Of a stretch of DNA of 64,000 nt, positions 20,868 to 31,008 are shown piece by piece. Made by a program: the position numbers and the translations under genes. The DNA is taken from contig JBHGNT010000022.1 in NCBI GenBank assembly GCA_043228905.1, positions 6,510,001 to 6,574,000 of the forward strand. Reading direction: 5' to 3'. The stretch is from Azolla caroliniana (Eukaryota; Polypodiophyta). Position 1 is the stretch's first letter; each line of letters starts with the position of its first letter. Under the pieces are notes generated by a model. The model was not told the DNA's origin. It did no database searches and saw only the letters and a program-made list of their open reading frames with translations.

Positions 20868-22092
20868 CCACATACACCTTATGCAATTGACACAGGGTGT
20901 ATACGCTATTCTTGTCGACAGGGCACTCCCATCCCGTAGCTTCCCGGACACCTTCCGCGGTGCTTCGGATCTCGTTGGAGTCGGTTTTCTCGGTGTTTTC
21001 TAGAACTTCCGGCCAAAAAGACGTCTTTGCTCTCGATGACTCCCCGACACATATTCCCGCGGTTGTCGCATAGTTGCTTCTCGCCGCTAATTCCTCCTCG
21101 AGCACCTTCTTCATGCCGCCTTTCCGGAAGTTCGGTCGGAGTGGCTTCCGAGAGTCCATCGAATGAATCCGGTTTCCCTCGTAGTAGATGAGATCCCGCC
21201 GTAGCGCCTCCTTATGCTCGTCGCAATCCCTCCGATCGTGTTCGGCGCTATCGCACCATATGCACCGTCGGTCCGTATACTTGGAGCTTGTGGGGCGGTC
21301 ATCCGACTTCTTCACCATCGCGATCTTCAGATTCTCCATCTCCTTCAATAGTTGCTCCACCGTAGATGCATCAATCCCCTTCTCGGTTGTAGTCTCTCGA
21401 GCCCTCAGTTGATGGTCTTCCAATCCGGTTCTCGGTTTCGGAATCGGTTCCGAAACCCTCTTTTCCTCATCGGCAAGCCATTGCCCCCTCTTCGTGTATC
21501 GCGCTACGATATCCCGCATGCTTTCCCATGTTTCGGTGAGGCCGCTCTCCGTGGTCGTGTCCTCCAAGAGCACTCGGAGATCTTTCCGGTCCCGGACGTC
21601 CACGGCTCGCAAGAACATGATCACCTTGTCCGGTACGAGGATAGCTTGATCTCTCGCGGACAACCTCCTGAAGCGGCTTTCGAATGCCGAAAACACATCA
21701 ACGACCTTCAATCCCTTGTCCGGCATCTCCACCCAATCTTCGAATCCCCTTCGCGTCGCCTTGGAGGAATCCTCGATGGCGAACGTCCTCTTTAGCTCTA
21801 CTTCAAACGCCTCCCATGTCGGATTTTGCTGTCGTAGTCCATGGATGCTTGCTTGAAGCCCATCGGTCGCCACCCGGTTGAAGGACGTCACTTGCAGTCC
21901 TTCCGATATTCTGCACCATAGCATCTCCGCCTTGTAGTCCTGAAGATACCGCGACACGTCTTTCCCGTTGAATTGCCCGTTTCGTTGCACGAGCCACTCC
22001 ACTGATGCCGCTATCTTCGACATCGCGCGTTGTTCTTGTAGCATGTGCTCGAACATCATCATCATGTTGCTAGCCTCCGGTTGATTTTCCAT
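20848..22092 (-). CDS. Gypsy-D1 Gag
   Basis: ATG 22092; 414 codons. It starts MENQPEASNMMMMFEHMLQE, as does gypsy-D2. The capsid-like part (GQFNGKDVSRYLQDYKAEM, FSAFESRFRRLSARDQAIL) aligns with gypsy-A2 Gag. The zinc knuckle CIWCDSAEHDRRDC has CX2CX4HX4C spacing (about 21265-21220). A protease would be expected next but is deleted; the final ~10 residues come from the truncated LTR. It could still supply or compete for particle proteins if expressed. Confidence 0.8.
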   Translation of the reverse strand: MENQPEASNMMMMFEHMLQEQRAMSKIAASVEWLVQRNGQFNGKDVSRYLQDYKAEMLWCRISEGLQVTSFNRVATDGLQASIHGLRQQNPTWEAFEVELKRTFAIEDSSKATRRGFEDWVEMPDKGLKVVDVFSAFESRFRRLSARDQAILVPDKVIMFLRAVDVRDRKDLRVLLEDTTTESGLTETWESMRDIVARYTKRGQWLADEEKRVSEPIPKPRTGLEDHQLRARETTTEKGIDASTVEQLLKEMENLKIAMVKKSDDRPTSSKYTDRRCIWCDSAEHDRRDCDEHKEALRRDLIYYEGNRIHSMDSRKPLRPNFRKGGMKKVLEEELAARSNYATTAGICVGESSRAKTSFWPEVLENTEKTDSNEIRSTAEGVREATGWECPVDKNSVYTLCQLHKVYVDLSLVL

Positions 22093-22108
22093 CTCCTTGC
22101 CACCCGGT

Positions 22109-22126
22109 CTTCACGTCGGGTTCACC
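22109..22126 (-). other. Gypsy-D1 primer binding site, tRNA-Trp type
   Basis: Minus strand TGGTGAACCCGACGTGAA, about five bases from the LTR end at 22132. Confidence 0.85.
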
Positions 22127-22131
22127 AACTG

Positions 22132-22836
22132 TGTCGTGCCCTTCGGCTCCGGATCGTTGCGTGAGTCGGGTGGGAACCGCCGAGGTTTTTTTGACTAGGA
22201 GGAAGAGGAATACAACTTAAGGCTAGTTATGAATAGTGGAAAGAGAAGTAAGATAGCAATCTCGTGAATCCCACAAGTTTAGTGTAATTAAAACAATATT
22301 TAGATTATAAGAGCAATTAGATGGCAAAATTCGTGAATCCCACGAGTATATTAGATTGATCCAACCTTGTATATTAATCAACAACCTTATACATATTTCT
22401 CTCCTCCTTATATAAAGATGGAAGAGGCTAAGCATGGCTTCATGCTTTTCCACCTAAAGTGTCCATGCACACTAAATGTGCATGTGATGCTTTGTTATTT
22501 CCTAAATATAGGGCTCATGCATGCTAGATGTGCATGAGTCACTTTTAATGGCACGTGTAAATAAAATATTCACACTCTAAAGAATACATGATTTTTACCT
22601 TTTAATAAACGTATGTGTAAATAAAGGTCTTATACGTATTAAATCTATATTTATAACACTAAAGATAAGTTATTACAATAGTAAAGTTGGGGTTTATCTA
22701 CGTGGAGGTGCATGGTTCGAATCCTGCCCTATGCACCTAATAAATTCTTTTGATATATTATTTATTTATTTATATGTATTAAAATTGGATATATTATTTT
22801 ATGGTTTTCACGTAGTGTGTGGAATACACTACGACA
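22132..22836 (-). repeat. 5' LTR of gypsy-D1 (705 bp)
   Basis: Plus-strand ends are TGTCGTGCCC and CACTACGACA. Inside are repeated short palindromes built on GTGAATCCCAC (near 22262 and 22332), CATGCACA/TGTGCATG stems, and a terminal hairpin CGTAGTGT...ACACTACG (about 22811-22833). Confidence 0.9.
22668..22738 (+). promoter_or_regulatory. tRNA-like module in gypsy-D1 LTR
   Basis: GGTTCGAATCC at 22714-22724 is a perfect Pol III box B. A weak box-A-like stretch lies ~35 bases upstream. Flanking GGTGCAT and ATGCACC can pair. It is oriented against gag transcription. It is not a full tRNA: no 5' acceptor strand or anticodon arm is evident. Confidence 0.5.
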
Positions 22837-22876
22837 ACATCGGACAGAAAGGGAAGCTGATGAACGTATTACACGT
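22837..22876 (+). pseudogene. Short Copia-2 segment between two nested insertions
   Basis: Forty bases reading GQKGKLMNVLHV, the Copia-2 protease/integrase junction as in Copia-4. It carries ACAT (gypsy-D1 target copy) at its left and ACGT (solo LTR target copy) at its right. Confidence 0.9.
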
Positions 22877-23521
22877 TGTCGAGGTATTCCTCGCGGATGC
22901 GTGGAATGAGGCGGGGCCTTGGGGGTCTTGTACCGAAGAGCAAGAGACAAAGGAGAAGGGAAGGGACCCACTACGTGTGGGCGTAGATTCACAGGGACAC
23001 GGCCCTTCGACACAAAGACGCGAGTGGGACACCGACGCAGAGAGACATGAATGTATGTATATATATATTAACAAGGACAAACAACAAGAAGCACAAAGTC
23101 GGTTACAACCGAACAGGCCGGCGAACAGATGCCGATGCCTGTTCGTAAACGCTCAGAAAGAAAGGAGTAGGTTGGAGGTGCTGCCGGAAGCACTCGGGCA
23201 TTCCTCAGAGCAGCGCGAGCCTCCCGAAAACTTGCACAGGAAGAAGCTACGGAGTATGGAAGAGAGAGAAGCCTTCGGCTGACAACCTGACAACACTTCG
23301 TCTTCTCTAACCGCGATACCTTTCCTCCTCCCCGTCTCCCTCCTTTTATAGGCAAGAAAGGAGCCGTTTCCCATTAACTTCCTACCTACCGAATCTACCT
23401 ACCTAGGATCTTCTATGTACCTAATTCTCTCTTATGTACTACATAAGGCGTACGTGCATGAAGAGCCAGTTCCTACACTCCGGTGCACCGATTCCGCTTG
23501 TGGACGGTTTTCTTCACGACA
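22877..23521 (-). repeat. Solo gypsy-A LTR (645 bp)
   Basis: Plus-strand TGTCGAGGTATTCC to TTCTTCACGACA, flanked by exact 4-bp copies ACGT (22873-22876 and 23522-23525). It aligns along its length with the gypsy-A2 LTR. Recombination between two LTRs removed the internal region. Confidence 0.9.
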
Positions 23522-25660
23522 ACGTTCCGACAATCACGAAGAACCTGGTGTCTGTCGGTCAGATTGTCGACCAGGGGATGCAGGTGCGGTTTACACACCT
23601 CGGGTGCTTCATTGAGGATTAGGGCGAAGTCATTGCGCAAGGGTGCAGAGACGGGAGGATGTTTATCCTCAACACCAATGACTGTGGCACCGCTCTGTTC
23701 GCGAAACGACAGAAGGTCGAGTCGGACATCGACTTGTGGCACAAGCGGATAGGCCACGTCAACTATCGGAGGCTTCAAGACCTGCAAACGAAACAAGTCG
23801 TTTTCGGTTTGCCGAAGTTTAGCGGCTGGAGAGCCGAAATTTGTGAAGCCTGCCAACTTGGGAAGCAACACCGGCTTCCATTCCCCACCGAACGGAACCG
23901 GAGCCATAACAAGCTTGATCTCATCCATTCAGATGTGTGGGGACCGACACAAAGTGTAAGCCTTGGCGGGAGCCGTTACTTCGTCTCCTTCATCGACGAC
24001 TATACTCGACATACTTGGATCTACCTCATTGAGCGGAAGAGTGAAGTCTTCGACTGTTTCCGGAGCCTCCAGAAGATGGTGGAACGGGAATCAGAGAGGA
24101 AGATCAAATGCCTTCGGTCGGATGGCGGAAAGGAATATTTTTCCGGCCAATTCACTAGTTATCTGCAACAGAAGGGAATTCGGCGAGAGTTTAGCTGCAG
24201 ATACACACCGGAGCAAAACGGTGTGGCCGAAAGGAAGAACCGGACACTCGTAGAAGCGGCAAGGGCAATGCTGGAGGAAAAGAGCATGCCCCGGTTCTAC
24301 TGGGTGGAGGCAGTCCAGACAACCGTCTACATACAAAACCGCATTGGTGACAAGGTGTCAGCTCATGAGCTGTATTTCGGGCGCAAGCCGAACTTAAGAC
24401 ACCTTCGGATATTCGGCAGGATAGCGTATGTGCATGTGCCGGATCAGAAGCGGAGAAAGCTGGATGCAGAATCGGAAAAATGCATCCTAGTCGGCTATGC
24501 TCAAGAGCAAAAGGGGTACAAGTGCTATCACCCCCGGACGAAGGAAGTCCGAGTTAGCCGGGATGTCGAGTTCGATGAATCGGCATCCTGGTACTCCGTA
24601 CCGACTCCGACTTCCGATCCCGACCTAATGCCGGAAGATCAGGCTAGTGAGCCTGAATCAGCCCTGGCAGAGGATGATGAAGCCGGGACTCAAGAAGAGA
24701 GTCTAGAATCGTTTCGGTTGAGTGGACCGAACGAGCGACTGAGTAGGATGGACCAGTCAGATGAAGAGACGGCAAGTGGTGGAGACTCTGTCGTGCTCTC
24801 CCCGCGCAAGGAACCGAGGAAACAGTTCACGCGCAAAGAGAAGGGGAAGAGGAAGATGCCGGAATTCGAAACTGGCAACGATGAGTCGGACCAGTGCGTA
24901 TCCGACTCCGGAAAGGAGAAAGGCGGATCTTCGGCAACGCAGACCGTACTGGCCAAGAAAGGCCTCAAATCAGGTGACGGTGCGTTGCGCCGATCAACCC
25001 GAAAGAAGGATCCCGTCATGCGATACGGGTACAATGAATACATGGCGCATCACTATGCGTACATGACTAAGGTGACAGAAGTGCGTGAGCCGGAGAGCTA
25101 CGCAGAAGCGGCAAAGGACGCAAATTGGCGTGCCGCTATGGACGAAGAAATGCGGACACTCGATGCCAATGAAACTTGGGACCTAGTTGATCCTCCCCGT
25201 CATTGTAAACCGATCGGATGCAAGTGGGTGTACAAGGTCAAGTACAATGCCGACGGTTCTGTTAACCGGTGCAAAGCCTGGTTAGTGGCGAAGGGTTACG
25301 CACAGACCCACGGAATCGACTACGACGAGACCTTCGCTCCTGTGGCGAAGATGACGACGGTTCGTGTGGTACTGACGGTTGCTGCGGCAAGGGGGTGGCA
25401 TCTTTACCAAATGGATGTGAAGAACGCCTTCCTTCAAGGAGAGCTTGAAGAAGAAGTCTTTATGACTCAGCCCCCCGGATTTCAATCAGAGATGAACAAG
25501 TCAGCGGTATGCTGACTGAAGAAGTCGCTTTACGGCTTGAAGCAAGCCCCCCGAGCCTGGAACGCGAAGATCACGCACCGGTTGCGTAAGCTGGGGTTTG
25601 CTATCTCTAAGTCGGACTCTTCGTTGTTCATCCGGCAAGGCTCTGACGGTCCGGTATGTA
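23522..25660 (+). pseudogene. Copia-2 integrase and RT N-terminal half
   Basis: Resumes VPTITKNLVSVG. TAG at 23620-23622 breaks the frame after CFIED. A long open stretch, 23659-25515, carries the integrase ([11 protein letters not shown]...[37 protein letters not shown]), a Ser/Glu-rich linker and RT to [17 protein letters not shown] at 25513-25515 replaces the CGA found in Copia-1 and matches CpG decay. RT continues [15 protein letters not shown] to ILLYV and then loses ~40 bp including the catalytic Asp-Asp of YVDD. Confidence 0.9.
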
Positions 25661-26726
25661 TACTCTTGTATGTGGCGTCAAGTCCCAGTTGTTGGACGCA
25701 TTCGAAATGAAGGACCTGGGGGACCTTCATTATTTTCTTGGGATCGAAGTGATCCGGACCCCCGACGGCATACTGCTCTCACAACGACATTACGTGTTGA
25801 ATATGTTGTATAAGTTCGGCATGACGGATTGCCGACCTGTCTCCACACCCCTGGACCGGAACCAAAAGCTCCGTCCCAACTCCGGACCGGCCTGCAATGA
25901 GAAACGGTTCCGACAGGTTGTCGGAAGCCTGATCTACTTAACCATCACCCGACCCGACATCAGCTATCCGGTCGGCATGGTAAGTTAGTTCATGCCGCAG
26001 CCGACCGTGGAGCACCTTCAGTGCGCGCAACGAATATTACGGTATGTTAGCGGCACTAAGGACCGGGGACTGCTATACCGTCGAGGTATACCCGAAGAGC
26101 TTGTCGGTTACACAAATGCTGACTGGGCCGGCGATGCGTCTGATCGCCGCTCCACTTCTGGATACATGTTCTCCATAGGTAGCGCGGCCGTTGCGTGGAG
26201 CAGCAAGAAGCAGCCCACAGTGGCTTTGTCAAGCACTGAGGCTGAGTACCGGGCCGCTACCGTTGCCACTTGTGAAGCCATCTGGCTTCGGCGACTGCTG
26301 CGAGACTTGCGGATCGAGGTACCGACCCCGATCCCGATTTACTGCAATAACATGAGCAGCCTGCAGCTCGCCAAGAACCTTGTGTTTCATGCTCACACCA
26401 AGCACATCGAGTTGCACTACCACTTCGTGCGTGAGCGGGTCCTGAGCGGTGAAGTTGACCTACGGTATGTTCATACGGATTGGCAAGTTGCCGACATCTT
26501 CACCAAGCCGCTCGGATCGGACAAGTTGCAGCACTTTACCGACATGCTTGGTATTCAGCATCTCGACGTGCCGCACTTGAGGGGGAGAAGCAAGGGCAAA
26601 GTCTCTACCGAAACGGGCAAAGGCCAAAAAACTGGTGAACCTGTTTGTAAGAGGAAAGCCGGAAGAAGAGGAGACAAGAAGATGAAGGAAGTTGAGTCGA
26701 CGAAGGAAGTCGACACATCCGAATAG
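25656..26726 (+). pseudogene. Copia-2 RT C-terminus and RNase H
   Basis: Continues in a shifted frame at VKSQLLDAFEMKDLGDLHYFLG after the YVDD deletion. TAG at 25986-25988 interrupts MVS/FMPQPT. RNase H is clear: VGYTNADWAGD, SRRSTSGY-type block, ALSSTEAEYRA, IPIYCNNMSSLQLA, TKHIELHYHFVRE and ADIFTKPL. The first catalytic Asp is in place, but YCNN replaces the YCDN seen in Copia-4, so a metal ligand is lost. The frame ends TAG 26724-26726 with a basic tail. Confidence 0.85.
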
Positions 26727-27276
26727 GTCGGAGCAAGCGGCTCTGAAGAAGAGCTGTGCACTCAGGAAGAGAAGTGCATGCTGTGCGGAGGTCATCACGA
26801 CGGTACTGACCATGATGCGGAGTCGAATGAAGAATTCGATTTCGGTTCACCCGCTGAAGAAGCCGAGGGAAGCACGGAGAAGGCCATGACTCGGAAGTGG
26901 TCCGATGTGGTGAGAGGCCTGAAGCTGGAACGAGTCGGAGACAGCTGACTCGAATCAACAAATGGATCCGGATGAGTCGGATCGACTGAAGGCCAAGGGG
27001 ACACGGACACAGCGGAAGTCGATGCCATCGTGGGAGAACCGACGGATCGGCAAGCACCGGAGTCACAACAACGTGAGTGCTGAGATGGGCCTATTGAGCA
27101 GACATGCCGACCGAGAGGGTCGAGGCGCGCAGAACCAAAGGGGTCGCGGCAAACGGGACCGGACCGGACGAGGAGCGCGAGCAAGGCGGAGTGACGCCAT
27201 GAGAAGTCGGTTGGATGAACCGACTGCCACAGAGGTCGACACTACGACCCCACCTCAGGTTGAGCTTGAGGGGGAG
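26727..27276 (+). pseudogene. Copia-2 C-terminal extension downstream of RNase H
   Basis: Past the TAG at 26726 the frame continues with an acidic tail (NEEFDFGSPAEEAEGSTEKA) that has a counterpart in Copia-1 (VEFDFGSAEEAEGEHAEK, near 28715-28765), so it was once coding. It includes a Cys/His cluster, CMLCGGHHDGTDHD. A later frame (to 27282) ends QVELEGEC, reading through the polypurine tract to a TGA inside the LTR. The function is unknown. Confidence 0.5.
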
Positions 27277-27671
27277 TGTTGAGCGGCAAGCTCAACCGGA
27301 GCCGGATCGGCTGAATAAGCCGGAGCCGGTGAGCGAGACGGATCGGGCGAAACGGATCGGTATTACGGTGAGCAACTGAACCGACAAGCAATGGAGGCCG
27401 GGTGCAATCCGTAACCAGCAGTCCAATCGGAAGCCTAGTACAGGATAGACTACTAGGTAGCTATAGTCTCGTAGTAAGTGTCAGATGCTCGTGTGAGCAT
27501 TGAAGTACACGGTACTTCTGTCAGTTCCAAGAGGACTTGTATAAATAGTGCTACTTAGCACAGTGTGTGTACAGAGTCTTGATATAATTTTGAAATTACG
27601 TTCTGCTCTCTCTGTCTCTCTCTCTGTGTGTTGTTCTCTGTTTTATGCTTCCGCAAACACTTACGTTTACA
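27277..27671 (+). repeat. 3' LTR of Copia-2 (395 bp)
   Basis: Preceded by GCTTGAGGGGGAG and followed by the target copy ATTTT. It pairs with 18672-19066. Confidence 0.95.
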
Positions 27672-29170
27672 ATTTTACTATATGTTGATGACTTGGTCAT
27701 CACCGGCGCCGACCTAGGTGAAATCGACCGCGTGAAGTTCCAGATTGCGGCATCGTTCAACATGAAGGATCTAGGGGACCTTCATTACTTCCTCGGGATC
27801 GAAGTGATCCGTACCCCCGAAGGCATATTGATCAGCCAACGTCATTACGTGCTGAGTATGCTCTTCAAATTCGGGATGGCCGACTATAAGTCTGTCTCGA
27901 CTCCTCTGGACAGAACCGTCAAGCTTCCTCCCGATACGGGAAAGGTATGCGACCCGACGAGGTTCCGACAAATTGTCGGAAGCCTCATATACTTGACCAT
28001 CACCCGACCCAACCTAAGTTATCCGGTCGGAGTGATCAGTCAGTTCATGGCGCGACCTACCGAGGAGCACCTCCAGTGTGCGCAACGCATACTTCGGTAT
28101 GTCAACGGCACTAAGGACCGGGGACTACTATATCGGACCGGTGCAGCCGCGCAGTTAGTCGGCTACATCGATGCTAATTGGGCTGGCAACGCCGCCGATC
28201 GCCGATCCACGTCCAGATATGCGTTCTCCCTCGGGAGTGCTGCGATCGCGTGGAGTAGTAAGAAGCAGCCGACAGTTGCACTGTCGAGCACCGAAGCTGA
28301 GTACCGAGGAGCGGCTGTCGCGACATGCGAAGCCATATGGTTGAAACTGCTGCTTAGGGACCTGCAAGAGGAGGTGTCAGATCCGCAACGATCTACTGCG
28401 ACAACTTCAGCAGCATCCAGCTTGCGAAAAACCTCGTTTTCCACGCACGGACCAAGCACATTGAGGTGCACTACCATTTCGTCCGTGAGCGTGTCCTTTC
28501 CAGTGAAGTTAAACTTCAGTACGTTCCGACGGATCGGCAGACTGCCGACATCTTCACCAAGCCTCTTGGTCTGGACAAGTTGCGGCAATTCTCAGGTGCG
28601 CTTGAATTGCGTCACCTCGACGTGCCAAACTTGAGGGGGAGAACAGTCCCGAACGACCAAGCAAGGCAGCAGGAAAGGAGTGGAGACCGCGACACCGAGT
28701 CGGTTGACTCGGTTGTCGAGTTCGACTTCGGATCGGCTGAAGAAGCCGAGGGTGAACACGCGGAAAAGTCCGGAAGCGGACAAAAGGGGAGCAGCCGAAG
28801 GAGAGAGCCGAAGCCAACCACGCATGGGGAAGATGATGCCATCGAGGGCTAGAAGACCGAAGACAAGTTGGAGACAGCCAACTCGAACAAGAGCGAAAAC
28901 CGATCGGAGGTAGCCGAGTCGGTTCGGATGTTTGATTCAGATACGCTGAATCAACCAAGGCCCAAGCGGAAGAAAAGGCAGCAGGAGAATTGTCAACACC
29001 GCAACAGCAGAAGAGCTGATAAGGGCCACATGAGCAGACAAGCCGACCGGAAGGGTCGAAGCGCGCGGAATTGAACAGGTCGTGGAGCGCGAGCGAGGCG
29101 TGAAGCCAGGAGGAACCGGAGCTGTGAGCCCGAAGATCTCGAAGAGCCTCAAGTTGAGCTTGAGGGGGAG
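27672..29170 (+). pseudogene. Copia-1 RT active site, RNase H and C-terminal extension
   Basis: Opens ILLYVDDLVITGADLG with intact YVDD. RT thumb and RNase H follow (YIDANWAGN, ALSSTEAEYRG). A frameshift near 28375 moves the rest (HYHFVRERVLSSEVKLQYV, ADIFTKPLGLDKL) into the frame ending at 28852. Beyond it lie acidic and basic tail sequences with stops (to ~29170), ending VELEGEC across the polypurine tract as in Copia-2. About 130 codons follow the LRGR block before the first tail stop, longer than usual for copia. Confidence 0.85.
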
Positions 29171-29590
29171 TGTTGAGAGACAAGCTCAACATTGGTTGGG
29201 ACCGATCGGTTAGGCCGAATGCGTAAACCGGTACGCAGACCGATGCGTAGGTAGGGCCGGATTGGTGCGTAAACCGGGAGGCCGCTAGGAAAGATATTCC
29301 GTGAGGAATATATTTGGGAGTTAGTGTAGGAGGTCTTAATGAGCATTGAAGTACTGTTAGTACTTCGGTCAGTGCTTCTAGGACTTGTATAAAAGTGTTC
29401 ATTGAACACACATATGTATAGAGTGTGGTGAATAGAGTTTGAGTATTTTTTGAATATACCTCTTGTGTTTTCCTCTCTCACTCTCTCTATCTCTCCCGCG
29501 TATACTGCGTGAGCTCAAGCTCTCCATTAAACCTGAGTTTTCTTCCTTCTGTTCGGTCTTCATACTTGCTTCCGCACGTTACTTTTTACA
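29171..29590 (+). repeat. 3' LTR of Copia-1 (420 bp)
   Basis: TGTTGAGAGACAAGC to CTTTTTACA, preceded by GAGGGGGAG and followed by TCAAC. Confidence 0.95.
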
Positions 29591-29595
29591 TCAAC

Positions 29596-29837
29596 AAAAG
29601 GAAGATACACATACACACACCGTTTTTGGACCCATGATATCAATGTTCGTGAATTGACAAAACGGGAATGTTCATGTCGATGAAGATTTGTTGACTGACG
29701 GAGATGTTTGACTCAAGCACTCCGATCGAGGGAGTCGATCGTTGAGAGGACCGATGGAAGTTCCGGTCGAAGAAAGATTATGATCAAGGCATGTGGGATC
29801 AACGTGCAAGGCACTCTCCCACGGGCGTGCCATATTG
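29596..29837 (+). other. Gypsy-E 3' internal region and LTR-adjacent block
   Basis: No coding sequence. The last 25 bp, with CCCACGGGCGTGCCAT, match the sequence next to the 3' LTR of gypsy-B1 (57209-57235, opposite strand). It occupies the polypurine-tract position but is not purine-rich; GGCAC and GTGCC within it can pair. Confidence 0.6.
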
Positions 29838-29997
29838 TGTTACCGTATGAGATGTACGGGTGATTGATAAGTGTGATAAGTAAGGGTGAAAGATGTAATG
29901 CGTTGATATGTATGTGTAATGTTATACGATTATGAGTGTGAATGTAAGTGTGAGTGTGGTTGATACAAAGAGGTGTGAGTGAGTGACTAGGTGTGAA
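29838..29997 (+). repeat. Truncated 3' LTR of gypsy-E (160 bp)
   Basis: TGTTACCGTATGAG through GTGTGAA, matching 3855-4009. It ends at the joint with Copia-3 RT. Confidence 0.85.
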
Positions 29998-31005
29998 CCG
30001 GCTGACTACTTCGACAATGTATCCGATATTTGACCGGGTACACACCATTGCGTACATCAGGCTTCCGACGGTAGAGGTGTATGGTATCTTCATCATTTCC
30101 GACTTCTCTGCCTTTTTCTTCGGGCTCTGTTTTCTGGACAGTTTGCAATTTGCCAGAAGTGTCGATCCGACCATCTTCGCGTCCGTCATGCTGAACCGTT
30201 GGAGCACCTTCGTCACGTACTTCTCCAGTGACAACCACAATAGCTTCTTCGTTCGGCCCCGGACTATGTGCATCCCCAATATCTGTCTCACCGGACCCAG
30301 ATCTTTCATTGAGAAGATCTGGTTCAAGGCCTTCTTCAGATTTCTGATTTTTATCCGGTTTGGTCTAACGATCATCATGTCATCCACATAGAGCATGAGT
30401 ATTAGGAAGTCTCCTCCGTTGAACTTCTTCACAAATACACAATGATCGGCCTACATCTTGTGGTATCCTTGATCGGTCATGAAGGAGTCGAAGTTCCGGT
30501 ACCATTGCCGAAGAGCTTGCTTCGGTCCGTAAAAGCTCTTCTTCAACTGGCACCCTAGGTGCTCCTTCCCTCTCTTGACAAATCCTTCCAGTTGTTGCAT
30601 GTAGATTTCTTCTTCGAGGTCTCCATGTAGGAACTCCGCCTTGATGTCTAGTTGCTCTACCTGAAGGTCCATGCTTGCCGCTATGCTCAACACAGTCCGG
30701 GTGGATGTCATCTTTACTACCGGTGCAAAGATCTCATCGAAATACACTCCTTTTTGATACTGGAAGCCCTTCACCACAATGCGGGCTTTGTACCTTGGTG
30801 GATTTCCGGCGTCTCCCAGTTTCAGCTTGTACACCCACTTGTTCCGGAGTGCTCTCTTTCCTTTCAATAGCTTTGCCAATTCATATGTGTGGTTTGCATG
30901 TAGGGAATCGATCTTATCCTGCATGGCACTTAACCACTTGCGGCTGTGGGTGTCTTTCTTTGCTTCTTCGAAGCTTTCCGGCTCCCCCTCATCGGTCAGT
31001 AGCAC
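29998..31005 (-). pseudogene. Copia-3 reverse transcriptase
   Basis: The minus frame 31005-30451 encodes KDTHSRKWLSAMQDKIDSL, then NKWVYKLKLGDAG, FDEIFAPVVKMTSTRTVL and VEQLDIKAEFLHGDLEEEIY. A second frame, from 30432, has LMLYVDDMMIVRPN and LGPVRQILGMHI through IPYTSTVGSLMYAMVCTR. YVDD is intact. A stop or shift near 30440-30450 separates the two. At 29998 the sequence breaks into the gypsy-E LTR after EVVSRF. It is clearly distinct from the Copia-1/2/4 family. Confidence 0.85.
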
Positions 31006-31008
31006 ATG

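Larger units (their letters stand above)
20330..22836 (-). mobile_element. Gypsy-D1: gag-only gypsy element in Copia-2
   Basis: Minus strand: complete 5' LTR 22836-22132, primer site, gag 22092-20848, then a 3' LTR (20867-20330) missing its first ~170 bp. The target copies are ACGT (20326-20329) and ACAT (22837-22840), a 4-bp duplication with one change. A deletion has joined gag straight into the 3' LTR, so the last residues of the Gag frame are LTR. The shared ~535 bp of the LTRs differ at about five places. Confidence 0.9.
18672..27671 (+). mobile_element. Copia-2: Ty1/copia element nested in Copia-1
   Basis: Two 395-bp LTRs (18672-19066 and 27277-27671), exact TSD ATTTT (18667-18671 and 27672-27676), 9.0 kb in all. 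It contains gypsy-D1 (20330-22836) and a solo gypsy-A LTR (22877-23521), leaving about 5.8 kb of its own. I count about nine LTR differences (~2.3%), slightly fewer than for the Copia-1 it sits in. It is in the same family as Copia-1 and very close to Copia-4. Confidence 0.95.
6518..29590 (+). mobile_element. Copia-1: Ty1/copia element with large nested insertions
   Basis: Two 420-bp LTRs (6518-6937 and 29171-29590) flank the unit. The target duplication TCAAC is exact on both sides (6513-6517 and 29591-29595). The primer site follows the 5' LTR, and GAGGGGGAG precedes the 3' LTR. Copia-1 coding sequence survives in three blocks: 7010-7217, 16366-18671 and 27672-29170. I count about 11 differences between the two LTRs (~2.6%). 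About 1 kb of gag and protease is missing between the first two blocks. Confidence 0.95.
3855..29997 (+). mobile_element. Gypsy-E: non-autonomous gypsy element inserted in Copia-3
   Basis: 5' LTR 3855-4300, primer site, about 2.2 kb of low-information internal DNA, then Copia-1 (6518-29590) inserted with TSD TCAAC, then 240 bp of internal sequence and a 3' LTR start at 29838. The 3' LTR copy matches the first ~155 bp of the 5' LTR and breaks off at GTGTGAA (29997), where Copia-3 RT begins. No protease, RT or integrase is present. The LTR ends (TGTTACCG...TAACA) and the block just upstream of the 3' LTR match gypsy-B, so this is probably a derivative moved by gypsy-B proteins. Confidence 0.75.

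Noticed and set aside
22668-22738. A true tRNA gene
   Set aside because: Box B is perfect but no acceptor stem, anticodon arm or 5' half can be folded; it also lies inside an LTR.
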